Source of the DNA: JAXGTO01 sp040774885
GTDB taxonomy: Bacteria > Actinomycetota > Coriobacteriia > Coriobacteriales > Eggerthellaceae
Assembly: GCA_040774885.1 (NCBI GenBank)
Contig: JAXGTO010000005.1
Span: 11,014 to 75,013 of the forward strand
DNA length: 64,000 nucleotides
Direction: 5' to 3'
The notes beneath the pieces are model-generated. The model ran no database searches. It was not told the DNA's origin and worked only from the letters and a program-made list of their open reading frames with translations. Below, piece after piece: positions 34,157 through 43,229 of this stretch. A program made the translations under genes and the position numbers. The first letter of the stretch is position 1, and the number at the start of each line of letters is the position of its first letter.

Positions 34157-35987
34157 GGATATCCTCTCCTCGATAGCGGGCGATGGCGGCGCAGTCTTTG
34201 TCGCCGCGGCCCGATACGTTCACGATGATGATCTGGTCGCGCGCCATCTGCGGCGCCAACTTCATGGCGTGCGCCAATGCATGAGCCGACTCGATGGCCG
34301 GAATGATGCCTTCGGTGCGCGAAAGATACTCGAAAGCATCGACCGCCTCGTCATCGGTTATGGCCACGTACTCCGCACGTCCCGTGTCGAACAAGTGCGC
34401 ATGCTCGGGCCCGACGCCTGGGTAATCCAAGCCGGCCGAAATCGAATACACCGGCGCTATCTGGCCATGGTCGTCTTGGCAGAAATAACTCTTCATGCCA
34501 TGGAAAATACCCAGGCGCCCCGTGGCGAGCGTAGCGGCCGTCTCGGCAGTATCCACCCCGCGACCAGCTGCTTCGCACCCTATCAAGCGCACGCCGGCAT
34601 CGGGGATGAAATGATGGAAAGCACCGATGGCATTCGATCCGCCGCCCACGCAGGCCAGCACCGCATCGGGCAGACGGCCCTCCGCTTCCAGGATCTGCGC
34701 GCGCATTTCTTTGGAAATGACAGCCTGGAAATCGCGGATCATTTCGGGGAACGGATGCGGTCCCATCACCGATCCCAGCACGTAATGGGTATCGTCCATG
34801 CGGCTCACCCATTCACGGAACGTCTCTGAAACGGCATCTTTCAGCGTGGCGGTTCCGGCATCGACGGGGTGGACCTTGGCGCCCATCAATTCCATCTTGT
34901 ACACGTTGAGCGCCTGGCGCTCGGTATCCAAGCGGCCCATATACACTTCGCACTCAAGCCCCATCAAGGCCGCAGCCGTGGCCGTGGCCACGCCATGCTG
35001 GCCGGCGCCCGTTTCGGCTATCACGCGCGTCTTGCCCATCTTTTTGGCAAGCAGGCACTGCGCCACCGCGTTGTTTATCTTGTGCGCGCCCGTGTGATTC
35101 AGGTCCTCGCGCTTCAGATACACCTTCGCACCGCCCAAGTCCTCGGTCATGCGCCGCGCAAAATACAGGCGGGATGGACGGCCGCAATAATCGTTGAGCA
35201 GCGCCGTCAATTCTGCATTGAACTCCGGGTCGTCCTTATAGGCGCGATAGGCCTCATCCACTTCTTTGACCGCATTCATCAGCGTCTCGGGGATGTACTG
35301 CCCTCCATGAACGCCGAAGCGGCCCGGTGATTGCTGTTCCATTTCTTGATTCCTTTCATCCCTGCAGCGCACCGCGCGCAGCACGGCAGCCATCTTCGTC
35401 TGATCCTTCATGCCGTCGGTCTCGATACCCGAGCTCACATCCACGCACCAGGGCCGGCAGCGACTTATCGCCGCGGCGACGTTTCCCGCATCCAAGCCGC
35501 CAGCCAGGACGAACGGGCGATCCAGCCCCTCCGCCAGCGCATGGTCGAAGACCTCGCCCGTTCCGCATCCGTTGTCCAAAAGCACCACATCGGCCATCGA
35601 TTTCTGCGCTGCGGCCACATCGGATTCATCGGCGATGCGAAATGCCTTCCACACCTGGCCGTCGAAGCCCGCGCGCAGCACTTCGATGTACGCATCGTCT
35701 TCGGCTCCATGCAGCTGAACCGCATCGAGGCGCGCCCTGTTCGCCAGAGCCGCCACACGCTGGACCGGCTGGTCGACGAATACGCCCACCGTGGCGATGC
35801 CCTTATCGACGGCTTTTGCCAAATCGATCAGCTGATCGGACGAAATGCTGCGATGCGACTGCGGGAAGTCGACCACGAATCCCACGTAATCGGGATGCAG
35901 GCGATTGGCCGCCGCAATATCTTCGGGCCTGTTCATTCCGCACAGCTTCACGCGCAGCGAAGCAGTCCCTTGTTTCCGAGCGCTCAT
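34149..35987 (-). CDS. trpFB: TrpF-TrpB fusion: phosphoribosylanthranilate isomerase + tryptophan synthase beta
   Basis: One open frame of 612 residues. Residues 1-215 are a complete TrpF (KLCGMNRPED; GFVVDFPQSHRS; DAVQLHGAED; LLDNGCGTGEVFDH; LAGGLDAGNV; DVSSGIE). Residues 216-612 are a complete TrpB (HTGAHKINNAV with the PLP lysine; ETGAGQHGVATA; GGGSNAIG). No stop codon separates them. The six residues just before TrpB Met216 are encoded by a typical ribosome binding site (GAAAGGAATCAAGAA, then ATG at 35342), so free TrpB (397 residues) can also be made. TrpF isomerises phosphoribosylanthranilate; TrpB condenses indole with serine. ATG 35987 overlaps the trpC stop by 4 bases. Confidence 0.9.
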   Translation of the reverse strand: MSARKQGTASLRVKLCGMNRPEDIAAANRLHPDYVGFVVDFPQSHRSISSDQLIDLAKAVDKGIATVGVFVDQPVQRVAALANRARLDAVQLHGAEDDAYIEVLRAGFDGQVWKAFRIADESDVAAAQKSMADVVLLDNGCGTGEVFDHALAEGLDRPFVLAGGLDAGNVAAAISRCRPWCVDVSSGIETDGMKDQTKMAAVLRAVRCRDERNQEMEQQSPGRFGVHGGQYIPETLMNAVKEVDEAYRAYKDDPEFNAELTALLNDYCGRPSRLYFARRMTEDLGGAKVYLKREDLNHTGAHKINNAVAQCLLAKKMGKTRVIAETGAGQHGVATATAAALMGLECEVYMGRLDTERQALNVYKMELMGAKVHPVDAGTATLKDAVSETFREWVSRMDDTHYVLGSVMGPHPFPEMIRDFQAVISKEMRAQILEAEGRLPDAVLACVGGGSNAIGAFHHFIPDAGVRLIGCEAAGRGVDTAETAATLATGRLGIFHGMKSYFCQDDHGQIAPVYSISAGLDYPGVGPEHAHLFDTGRAEYVAITDDEAVDAFEYLSRTEGIIPAIESAHALAHAMKLAPQMARDQIIIVNVSGRGDKDCAAIARYRGEDIHD

Positions 35988-36790
35988 GAGCAGGCCTCCT
36001 TCAATTCCACCAAAGCACGGCGCGTATCGTCCGCGCGCATCAGGTATTCCCCCACCAACACCGCGTCGGCACCCGATCGCTTGAGCGCCACGGCGTCGTC
36101 AATGCAGGTCACGCCCGATTCCGCCACAAACAGGCACTCGGGCGGAACCGCTTCGCGCAGACCTTGCGCCGTGGACACATCAACCGAAAAATCCTTCAGG
36201 TTGCGATTGTTCACGCCGATGATGCGCGCCCCGGCAGCCACGGCCGACGCCACTTCCGCACCATCATGGGCTTCCACCAGCGCGTCCATGCCCAGCTCGT
36301 CGCACACTTCCAGCATGTGTTCGATGGCGGCCGTATCCAACAGAGAGCAGATGAGCAGCGCGGCGTCGGCGCCCAACGCCCGCGCCTGGTACAACTGGTA
36401 TTCATCGATCGTGAAGTCCTTGCGCAGCAGCGGCAAATCCACCTGCTGGCGCACAGCGCGGAAGATGGCGTCGGAGCCCATGAACCAGGTGGGCTCGGTC
36501 AAGCAAGACACGGCATCCGCTCCGCCGGCTTCATAGCCCTGCGCGATGTCCCGATAGGGAAAATCGGCCGAAATGACGCCCTTCGAAGGCGAGGCTTTCT
36601 TCACCTCGCAGATGAACGAAAGGCCGCCTCCAGACAAAGCCGCGCCGAAACGGCGGGCGCCGCGCGGAGCCGAAACGGCATCGGCCCGCGCCGCCGCACG
36701 CGCCTGATTCTGCATTTGCGCCAACGGAATCGCCTGCTTGTCGCGTTCCACGCGAATGCGCGTGGCAGCGGCTATCTCGTCGAGGATCAT
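35984..36790 (-). CDS. trpC: Indole-3-glycerol phosphate synthase
   Basis: 268-residue TIM barrel. Motifs: FICEVKKASPSKGVI (catalytic Lys and Glu), PLLRKDFTID (second Lys), GVNNRNLKDFSVD and VAESGV. It closes carboxyphenylaminodeoxyribulose phosphate to indole-3-glycerol phosphate. It overlaps trpD and trpF by 4 bases each (ATGA). Confidence 0.95.
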   Translation of the reverse strand: MILDEIAAATRIRVERDKQAIPLAQMQNQARAAARADAVSAPRGARRFGAALSGGGLSFICEVKKASPSKGVISADFPYRDIAQGYEAGGADAVSCLTEPTWFMGSDAIFRAVRQQVDLPLLRKDFTIDEYQLYQARALGADAALLICSLLDTAAIEHMLEVCDELGMDALVEAHDGAEVASAVAAGARIIGVNNRNLKDFSVDVSTAQGLREAVPPECLFVAESGVTCIDDAVALKRSGADAVLVGEYLMRADDTRRALVELKEACS

Positions 36791-37818
36791 GATTCCTCCC
36801 CGACCCGCTGCGTGGCCGCCACGAACTCTTCCATCTTGGACAAGGCCTCGCCCGACCTGATGAGTTCGGCTGCCCGGTTAACGCCGTATTCGAATGACTC
36901 CGCCGCGCCACCCAAATACAACCCGGCGCCGGCATTCATCAGCACTGCCGTGCGCTTGGGGCCGACCTCGCCCGCAAGCACCGCCCGAGTTATAGCGGCG
37001 TTTTCAGCGGGCGTGCCGCCACGCAAGTCGTCTTTGGTCCCCCGCTCCAAGCCGAAATCTTCGGGAACCACCGTGTACTCCTTCGAAAACCCGTCCTTGA
37101 ATTCGCAGACGGTGGTGGCCCCGCACGCCGAAATCTCATCGAGCCCGTCTTGACCGTAAACCACCATGCCGCGCTTCACGCCCAAACCCATCAGCACTTC
37201 CGCCAAAGGCTTCACCAGCGCTTCGTCGTAAACGCCCAAAAGCTGCATGGTGGGATGCGCCGGATTGGTCAGCGGGCCCAAGATGTTGAACACCGTGCGT
37301 ATACCCAGTTCCTTGCGCACCGACCCCACGAATCGCATCGAGGTGTGGTACGTCTGGGCAAACAGGAAGCACATGCCCACTTCCTGCAGCAACTGCGCGC
37401 ATTGGTCGGGTTCCAATGCTATCTTCGCCCCCAGCGCTTCAAAGCAATCCGCCGTGCCGCACAGCGAAGATGCCGCACGATTGCCATGCTTCGCCACGCG
37501 CACGCCTCCCGCGGCAATCACGAACGCCGACGTGGTCGAGATGTTGAACGTGTGCGCGCCGTCGCCGCCGGTGCCCACGATGTCGAGCACATCCATGTCA
37601 TGTTCCACCGTGGTGGCGTGATCGCGCATGGCGGCCGCGCAGCCGGCGATCTCGTCGATGGTCTCGGCCTTGGTGCTCTTGGTGGAAAGCGCCGCCAGGA
37701 AAGCCGCGTTTTGCGTTTGGCTGGTCTCGCCCGCCATGATCTCGCTCATCACCGTGAAGGCCTCGTCATAGGTGAGGTCTTCCTTGCCCACTATCTTCAC
37801 TATCGCTTCTTTGATCAT
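36787..37818 (-). CDS. trpD: Anthranilate phosphoribosyltransferase
   Basis: 343 residues. The glycine-rich PRPP motif is DIVGTGGDGAHTFNIST, followed by KHGNRAASS; NILGPLTNPAHP is also diagnostic. It joins anthranilate to PRPP. It is separate from trpG, unlike the fused enterobacterial form. ATG 37818 follows a purine-rich AGAGAAGG at unusually short spacing; a TTG further upstream is less likely. Confidence 0.95.
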   Translation of the reverse strand: MIKEAIVKIVGKEDLTYDEAFTVMSEIMAGETSQTQNAAFLAALSTKSTKAETIDEIAGCAAAMRDHATTVEHDMDVLDIVGTGGDGAHTFNISTTSAFVIAAGGVRVAKHGNRAASSLCGTADCFEALGAKIALEPDQCAQLLQEVGMCFLFAQTYHTSMRFVGSVRKELGIRTVFNILGPLTNPAHPTMQLLGVYDEALVKPLAEVLMGLGVKRGMVVYGQDGLDEISACGATTVCEFKDGFSKEYTVVPEDFGLERGTKDDLRGGTPAENAAITRAVLAGEVGPKRTAVLMNAGAGLYLGGAAESFEYGVNRAAELIRSGEALSKMEEFVAATQRVGEES

Positions 37819-37859
37819 GTCCTTCTCTTTTCTCTTGGATAAGTTGCGTGTCGGCTGCT

Positions 37860-38447
37860 TCAAGCGGGCAAGATGCCGGCGGCAAGCAGGAAATTCTTCA
37901 CTATCGCCGGCCCCTGCGGCGTCAAAATCGATTCGGGGTGGAATTGCAGTCCGTGCACGGGGCGCTCCACGTGGCGCACGGCCATCACCGCTCCATCGTC
38001 GGCGCGGGCCGTCACCTTAAGGCAAGCGGGAAGCGTATCGGGATTCACTGCCAGCGAATGGTAGCGTCCCACTTGGATGGAGGACGCAAGCCCGGCGAAC
38101 AGGGGGTCGCTTCCGTCCACCTCCGCCGCCGATTGCTTGCCATGCATCAGCTGGTCGGCATGCACGATGGAGGATCCCAACGCTTCGCATATAGCCTGAT
38201 GACCCAGGCACACGCCCAGCAGCGGCGTATCCGCCAGCGCGTCGGCCGTCACCACCGCCTCGCAGATGCCCGCCGCATCAGGACGCCCCGGCCCCGGCGA
38301 CAAGATGATCGCCTCGGGCCGCAGCGCCGCAAGCTCTTCCACGCCGACGGCATCGTTTCGCAGCACGCGGATGTCGGGGTGCAAAGCGCCCACCATCTGA
38401 AACAGGTTGTAGGAAAAGCTGTCATAGTTGTCGATAAGGCAGATCAT
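37860..38447 (-). CDS. trpG: Anthranilate synthase glutamine amidotransferase subunit
   Basis: 195 residues, class I amidotransferase: IDNYDSFSYN, the oxyanion region SPGPGRPD, nucleophile Cys in GVCLGHQAI and the His-Glu of FHPES. It supplies ammonia to TrpE. ATG overlaps the trpE stop by 4 bases. Confidence 0.95.
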   Translation of the reverse strand: MICLIDNYDSFSYNLFQMVGALHPDIRVLRNDAVGVEELAALRPEAIILSPGPGRPDAAGICEAVVTADALADTPLLGVCLGHQAICEALGSSIVHADQLMHGKQSAAEVDGSDPLFAGLASSIQVGRYHSLAVNPDTLPACLKVTARADDGAVMAVRHVERPVHGLQFHPESILTPQGPAIVKNFLLAAGILPA

Positions 38448-39919
38448 AGGGCATCGTCCTCCTGCGCCAGCTGCAATGCGCTCACCACGGCTTGGGCTTT
38501 GTTGATGCACTCACGAAACTCGGTGTCGGGCACGGAGTCCGCCACGATGCCCGCACCCGAGCGCACGAACACCTTGCCGCCCTTGGCGTACGCCAGCCTG
38601 ATGGCGATGCACACGTCCATGTTCCCCGTGAAATCCAGGTATCCGATGGCCCCGCCATAGATGCCGCGCTTGTCGTCTTCGAGCTGGTTGATGATCTCGG
38701 CGGCCCGCAATTTGGGAGCACCCGAAAGCGTCCCGGCCGGAAGGACCGCGTCCAGCGCATCGAGCGCCGTGCAGTCGGAGCGCAGCTTGCCGCGCACCTC
38801 CGATCCGATATGCATCACATGCGAGAATTCCAGTACTTCTTGGTAGCGCTCGACTTCAACCGACCCGAATTCGCTCACCTTTCCGATGTCGTTTCTTCCC
38901 AGGTCAACCAACATGTTGTGCTCGGCCAGCTCTTTTGCGTCCGCCAACAGTTCCGTGCGCAGACGCTCGTCTTCGGAATCATCGGCGCCGCGCGGACGGG
39001 TGCCCGCCAAGGGGAAGGAATACAGCATGCCATCGTCGAGTTTGGCCAAGGCTTCGGGCGACGCGCCGGCAACTTCTATGCTGTTCGAAGCGAAGTAGAA
39101 CATGTAAGGCGAAGGATTGGTGGTCCGCAGCACGCGATAGGTGTTGATCAAGCTGCCCTTAAACGGTGCGGCCAACCGATTGGAAAGGACCACCTGGAAG
39201 ATATCGCCCTCGAAGATGAATTCTTTCGCCCGCTCCACCATGGCGCAATAGGCGTCGTGGTCGAACAGCGGGGTGAATTCGCCCAGCAGCTTCCCGGGCG
39301 CAGGCCGTTGCGGAACGGTATCGGCCACCAGCCGCATCATCTGGTCGATATCGCGCAACGCACGCCGATAATCGCAGGCGATATCGTCCGTGCGCACATT
39401 TGCGATGAACACGATCTTCTGACGCGCGTTGTCGAAGGCTATCACCTTGTCGAACAGCATCACGTCCAGGTCTTTGAACCCTTCGCTGTCGTGGGCATCG
39501 AGCACCACGCCGGGCTCGGAATACTTCAAGTAGTCGTATGAAAAGAAACCCACCAACCCGCCGGTGAACGTCGGCATGCCAGGCAGGCGCGGACTGCGGT
39601 TGTCTTCGAGCACCTGGCGCACCGTTTGGCGCGGATCGGCGTTCTCCATGCTCACCGTAGTGCCGCCCGTGGTGATGGACACGATGCCGTCGGTGCAGGT
39701 GATCTCCATGGTGGGGTCGAACCCGAGGAAGGAATAGCGCCCCCAACGATGCGCGTCATCCACCGATTCGAGCAGGTAGCAATGGCTGCTGGTTTCCTTG
39801 AGGATCTCCAGCACCCGGATGGCGGTGGTCTGATCGGCATAGAGTTCGCGGCAGATGGGAATCACGCCGTAGTCACCCGATTTTGCCAGGGCCTTCACGT
39901 CTTCGATCGTTGCGAGCAT
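38444..39919 (-). CDS. trpE: Anthranilate synthase component I
   Basis: 491 residues. It converts chorismate to anthranilate with TrpG. C-terminal chorismate-binding landmarks: EGDIFQVVLSNR, LVDLGRNDIGKV, LPAGTLSGAPK and GIYGGAIGY. The N-terminal LLESVDDAHRWGRYSFLG is the feedback site for tryptophan. AGGAGGT lies 7 bases before ATG 39919. The frame stays open upstream only because it crosses the T-box leader. First gene of the trp operon. Confidence 0.95.
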   Translation of the reverse strand: MLATIEDVKALAKSGDYGVIPICRELYADQTTAIRVLEILKETSSHCYLLESVDDAHRWGRYSFLGFDPTMEITCTDGIVSITTGGTTVSMENADPRQTVRQVLEDNRSPRLPGMPTFTGGLVGFFSYDYLKYSEPGVVLDAHDSEGFKDLDVMLFDKVIAFDNARQKIVFIANVRTDDIACDYRRALRDIDQMMRLVADTVPQRPAPGKLLGEFTPLFDHDAYCAMVERAKEFIFEGDIFQVVLSNRLAAPFKGSLINTYRVLRTTNPSPYMFYFASNSIEVAGASPEALAKLDDGMLYSFPLAGTRPRGADDSEDERLRTELLADAKELAEHNMLVDLGRNDIGKVSEFGSVEVERYQEVLEFSHVMHIGSEVRGKLRSDCTALDALDAVLPAGTLSGAPKLRAAEIINQLEDDKRGIYGGAIGYLDFTGNMDVCIAIRLAYAKGGKVFVRSGAGIVADSVPDTEFRECINKAQAVVSALQLAQEDDAL

Positions 39920-39956
39920 ATGCACCTCCTCTGTCGTTGCAAGAGGTCGGGCAAAT

Positions 39957-39996
39957 AAAAACGCCCGTCCTCGACTGTTACGGTCAAGGACGAGCG
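39957..39996 (-). terminator. T-box-controlled transcription terminator of the trp operon
   Basis: A 14-bp GC-rich stem (39962-39975 with 39983-39996; two non-Watson-Crick pairs) followed on the minus strand by five Ts. It lies directly after the T-box sequence and 40 bases before trpE, in the standard attenuator position. Confidence 0.85.
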
Positions 39997-40221
39997 TGTG
40001 CTCGCGGTGCCACCTTGATTCAGGACAGAAGTCCTGCGCTTTGCGGAATGCCATCACATTCCCGGCACTGACGGGTGCCTTCCGTCGCGGCATACTCAGC
40101 AGAAATCCTGCTTTTGACCGCGCCCTCGGTGGTCCATTTGACAGCCTGGGTCCTGCGAGGCTTCCACCGCCCCCCGCTCGCTGCGAGTCCATGGCCGCCG
40201 TTACTTCCACTTCAGCGGTTT
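39957..40221 (-). ncRNA. Tryptophan-specific T-box riboswitch leader
   Basis: On the minus strand AAGGTGGCACCGCG (40016-40003) is the conserved T-box sequence, immediately upstream of the terminator hairpin. In the Stem I region GTGG pairs with CCAC around an internal loop. One side of that loop carries AGTA and the other carries AAATGGA, giving a specifier codon TGG at 40136-40134, i.e. tryptophan. Uncharged tRNA-Trp should pair with TGG and the T-box, favouring the antiterminator and expression of trpEGDC-FB-A. The leader is about 265 bases, the normal size. Confidence 0.9.
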
Positions 40222-40227
40222 AACGGT

Positions 40228-40255
40228 ATTGTAAGCAGAATCGAACCGCTGTCAA
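40228..40255 (-). promoter_or_regulatory. trp operon promoter
   Basis: On the minus strand TTGACA (40255-40250), a 16-base spacer and TACAAT (40233-40228). The -35 overlaps the last codons of the upstream tatD-like gene. Transcription would begin near 40221, the start of the T-box leader. Confidence 0.8.
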
Positions 40256-41109
40256 GCGCGAATTCGCTCTTCGGAGCCACGGACAGCCCCGCGCCAGCTT
40301 CTTTCCAGCAAGCGGCAGCTTGTTTGGGCTATGAGCTCGGAAACATCTTTTCCGCGAATCGCTTGCAGGTCATCGAGCGTTTCTTCGAGGTGCGTTCGCA
40401 GCGTCTGTGCATCGATGCGCCCACCTTGCTCCGATGGTTCGTCGGTTTCGATGAGCAGCCGATCTTGCGGAATGACACGCGCGTATTCGCGACCGCGACG
40501 CGATGCCAGCATCCGCGCGTTCACGCTGAAGAAGCAGCCCGTTTGGACAGCGCGCTGCAATTCGTCGCTCGAACCCGAGAACCAGTGGAATATCACGTCA
40601 TTGCCGGGCAGGGTTCCCGCCTTATCCAACGCATCGAGCACATCGCTCGCGGCGGCCACCGCATGGATGGAGAGCAGTTTCCCACCGCCCGAACAGGCTT
40701 TCAGCACCCGTTCGAACGCCTCGGTCTGCACCTGCCGCATTCGTTGGCCATCCATCCCGGTCGCCTTGGCCAAACGCTGCGCACGTGCCCCGAAGTCCAG
40801 CCCCACCTCGCCTATGAAACGCGTGTCCTGCGCCGCAGTTTCGAAATCCCGGATATCCGTCTGCCCGCAGCGCCCGTCGGCCACCCACCACGGATGCAAG
40901 CCCAGGCCAACGCATACATTGGAACAACTGCCCAACAGCGTAGATGCCCGCGCGAGCCCAGCCGGTTCGACCGTAACGGAATACAAACCCAGCCCCACGG
41001 CCGCGGCGTCATCTGCCACCGAGACAGCCTCTCGGTCATCCATGAAATCGAGATGGCAGTGCATATCGAACAGGCTGCAAGAAGACAGCTGGCCCCCGCT
41101 GCCGCTCAT
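40252..41109 (-). CDS. TatD-family metal-dependent hydrolase
   Basis: 285 residues, TIM-barrel amidohydrolase: DMHCHLDFM (HxH metal site), GEVGLDFG, LSIHA, IFHWFSGS and LIETDEP. TatD proteins are magnesium-dependent DNases or proofreading nucleases; the precise role here is unknown. ATG 41109 overlaps the tcdA stop by 4 bases. The sequence around Cys residues in the first 50 positions is less conserved than usual. Confidence 0.8.
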   Translation of the reverse strand: MSGSGGQLSSCSLFDMHCHLDFMDDREAVSVADDAAAVGLGLYSVTVEPAGLARASTLLGSCSNVCVGLGLHPWWVADGRCGQTDIRDFETAAQDTRFIGEVGLDFGARAQRLAKATGMDGQRMRQVQTEAFERVLKACSGGGKLLSIHAVAAASDVLDALDKAGTLPGNDVIFHWFSGSSDELQRAVQTGCFFSVNARMLASRRGREYARVIPQDRLLIETDEPSEQGGRIDAQTLRTHLEETLDDLQAIRGKDVSELIAQTSCRLLERSWRGAVRGSEERIRA

Positions 41110-41867
41110 GGGCGCGCACCGCCGACGACCTCGTCGATGCCCGCGATACTGCGGATCACGGCACCCGCCAGCATCTGGCCCATGATGGGCGGCATATAGG
41201 ATGCCGTACCCAAGTTCGATCGCTCCGAACGTTCGGCTCCTTCGCGCGCAGGAATCTTGATGGGGTCTTCGCACGAATACAACACGCGCAGCTTGCGGAT
41301 GCCGCGCTTGCGGCCCTCTTTTCGCATCACGCGGCACAGCGGGCAATTGACCGTATCGTAGATATCGGCCAAACGCAGGCATTCGGGACGGAGCTTGTTG
41401 GCCGCGCCCATGCTGCTGATCAGGGGCAGCCCGCGCTCTTCGGCCAGCTGGGCCAAAGAAAGCTTCACCGACACCGTATCGATGGCATCCACGATGCAAT
41501 CGATACCTTCCAACTCGTCCAAAAGAGCCGGCAGGTTGTCGCGCGTCACGAACATATCGCGCGTCTGGGTTTGAATGGCGGGATTGATATCGGCCACCAT
41601 GGCCGCCATCACGTCCACCTTGCGCCGGCCGAGCGTGCTGTTGAAGGCGATGGCTTGGCGGTTGATGTTGCTCGCCTGCACCTCATCACGATCGATGAGC
41701 ACCAAGCGCCCCACGCCGCCGCGGGCCAATGCTTCGGTGCAACTCGACCCCACGCCGCCAAGGCCGATCACCGCCACCTTGGCTTCGCGCAAGCGCTGCA
41801 TGCCTTCGACCCCCATCAGGGGTTCAAGCTTGTCAGTGGCGCTTTGCACCCCGTCCTCCTCTGCCAT
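41106..41867 (-). CDS. tcdA: tRNA threonylcarbamoyladenosine dehydratase
   Basis: 253 residues, E1/ThiF-like fold: ATP-binding VIGLGGVGSSCTEALARGG, then IDRDEVQASNINRQ, then DAIDTVSVKLSL. A later RVLYSCEDP segment is typical of the TcdA/CsdL subfamily. It cyclises t6A37 to ct6A in tRNA, using ATP. It follows the GH30 gene by 3 bases and is coupled to the tatD-like gene. Confidence 0.85.
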   Translation of the reverse strand: MAEEDGVQSATDKLEPLMGVEGMQRLREAKVAVIGLGGVGSSCTEALARGGVGRLVLIDRDEVQASNINRQAIAFNSTLGRRKVDVMAAMVADINPAIQTQTRDMFVTRDNLPALLDELEGIDCIVDAIDTVSVKLSLAQLAEERGLPLISSMGAANKLRPECLRLADIYDTVNCPLCRVMRKEGRKRGIRKLRVLYSCEDPIKIPAREGAERSERSNLGTASYMPPIMGQMLAGAVIRSIAGIDEVVGGARP

Positions 41868-41870
41868 GGA

Positions 41871-43229
41871 CTACACCGCCTGCCCCGCCCAGCATACGGT
41901 GCGGATGGAATGGGCGGGCAGCTCCTGATGAAGCGCTTCGCCTTCCACGTACAACTCGAACGAGTGCGCCTCATCAGTGCGGTTGAGCAGCACGCAAACC
42001 ATCGATCCGTCGCGGTTGCAAAACGACGTCGCCTCGACAGCGTCCGAGAATCGAGAGGTCAGCACCCGCTGGGCTCCCGGCCGGATGTAGCGACGGAAAT
42101 GGGCGATATAGTAATACGAGGCCAAGAACTCGAGTTTCTGCTGTTCGCAGTCATAGCGCACCGGAGCGCTGCAGAAATTGCCGGCATGATTGGGGCCTCC
42201 TGCTTCATCAAGCAGCATGTTCCAATCGATCCACCCGTGGACGCCGGCCTCCAAATCGCCGATGATGTCATGGGCATAGTGCTCGGCATGGGAAATCTCG
42301 CTTTGAAAGCCGCGGGAATACTCTGCGCACCCCTCGGTCATGATGAACTCGCAATCGCCCCATCGACGCACGGCTTCACGCAGCTCTTCGAAATGATCGC
42401 CGGTGTACCAATGGAACCCGATGCCGTCGATGGCCTGCGGCGGCTCTCCATCTGAAGAAAGCTCGTCCATCCTGTCCAGGATCCGCTCCTTGTTGTGGTC
42501 CCACGCCAGCAGCTTGACGTCGTCCAAGCCGCATGCATCCAGTTCTTCGCGCAGCATCCCCGCCAAAACCGCCTCTTCCGCGCCGTCCATCAGGCAGCTT
42601 TCCCACGTTTGCCGCGCACGCGGCTCGTTTTGGAGCGTCATGCGCACCACGGGAAAGCCGCGATCGCGATACACGCGCGCGTATCGAGCCATCATACGGG
42701 CCCATCGACGCCGATATCGGGGCTTCAAATGTCCGCCCAACCGCATGGAATGGTTCGTCTTCATATAGGCCGGCGGGCTCCAAGGGCTTGCCAGCAATTC
42801 CATATCGGGGCAAGCGGCCAAGGCATCTTGAATCAGCGGGATGATATAGCGCTCATCCCGCTGCACGGAAAAACGTTTGAGCGCATCGTCGAAGCGATGC
42901 TTGTCGTACGCATAGGAATCCAGGGAAAAGTCGCAGCTCTGGATGGGCGTGCGGCACAGCGTGCACCCCCGCTGATCGTCATCGAAATACCCATCGATGA
43001 AGGCCCGCTGGTCGTCTTGCGACATGCCGGCGTACACGCTGCCGGTCGATTCGGTGAAAGCGCCACCGAAACCGACAACATGCTGGAACCCGACGGCGGG
43101 ATGCACCCGGATCAGGCCGAACTCGCCGTTCGCATCAGGACGGAAGGCGTCTTCGGCATACTCGAATCGTCGATTCTCGTCCGAAGTGTATGTGTGAACC
43201 GTCCCGCAAGCGGACATGCTATTTCCCAT
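41871..43229 (-). CDS. Glycoside hydrolase family 30 (glucosylceramidase-like)
   Basis: 452 residues. GH30 pattern: VVGFGGAFTESTG near the start, LASPWSPPAYMKTN, acid/base Glu in MTLQNEPRA and nucleophile Glu in IMTEGCAEY, with a C-terminal beta domain (VLLNRTDEAHSFELYVEG). There is no signal peptide, so it acts in the cytoplasm. Likely activity is beta-glucosidase, beta-xylosidase or glucosylceramidase; substrate unknown. Two starts are possible, 43229 (GGAGG at only 2 bases) or 43217 (14 bases). Both lie at the end of the upstream small gene, so translation is probably coupled. Transport genes for sugars are absent nearby. Confidence 0.8.
   Translation of the reverse strand: MGNSMSACGTVHTYTSDENRRFEYAEDAFRPDANGEFGLIRVHPAVGFQHVVGFGGAFTESTGSVYAGMSQDDQRAFIDGYFDDDQRGCTLCRTPIQSCDFSLDSYAYDKHRFDDALKRFSVQRDERYIIPLIQDALAACPDMELLASPWSPPAYMKTNHSMRLGGHLKPRYRRRWARMMARYARVYRDRGFPVVRMTLQNEPRARQTWESCLMDGAEEAVLAGMLREELDACGLDDVKLLAWDHNKERILDRMDELSSDGEPPQAIDGIGFHWYTGDHFEELREAVRRWGDCEFIMTEGCAEYSRGFQSEISHAEHYAHDIIGDLEAGVHGWIDWNMLLDEAGGPNHAGNFCSAPVRYDCEQQKLEFLASYYYIAHFRRYIRPGAQRVLTSRFSDAVEATSFCNRDGSMVCVLLNRTDEAHSFELYVEGEALHQELPAHSIRTVCWAGQAV

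Noticed and set aside
39920..40210. Upstream extension of trpE to a 588-residue protein
   Set aside because: The extension covers the T-box leader and terminator. The ribosome site AGGAGGT and homology both place the start at 39919.
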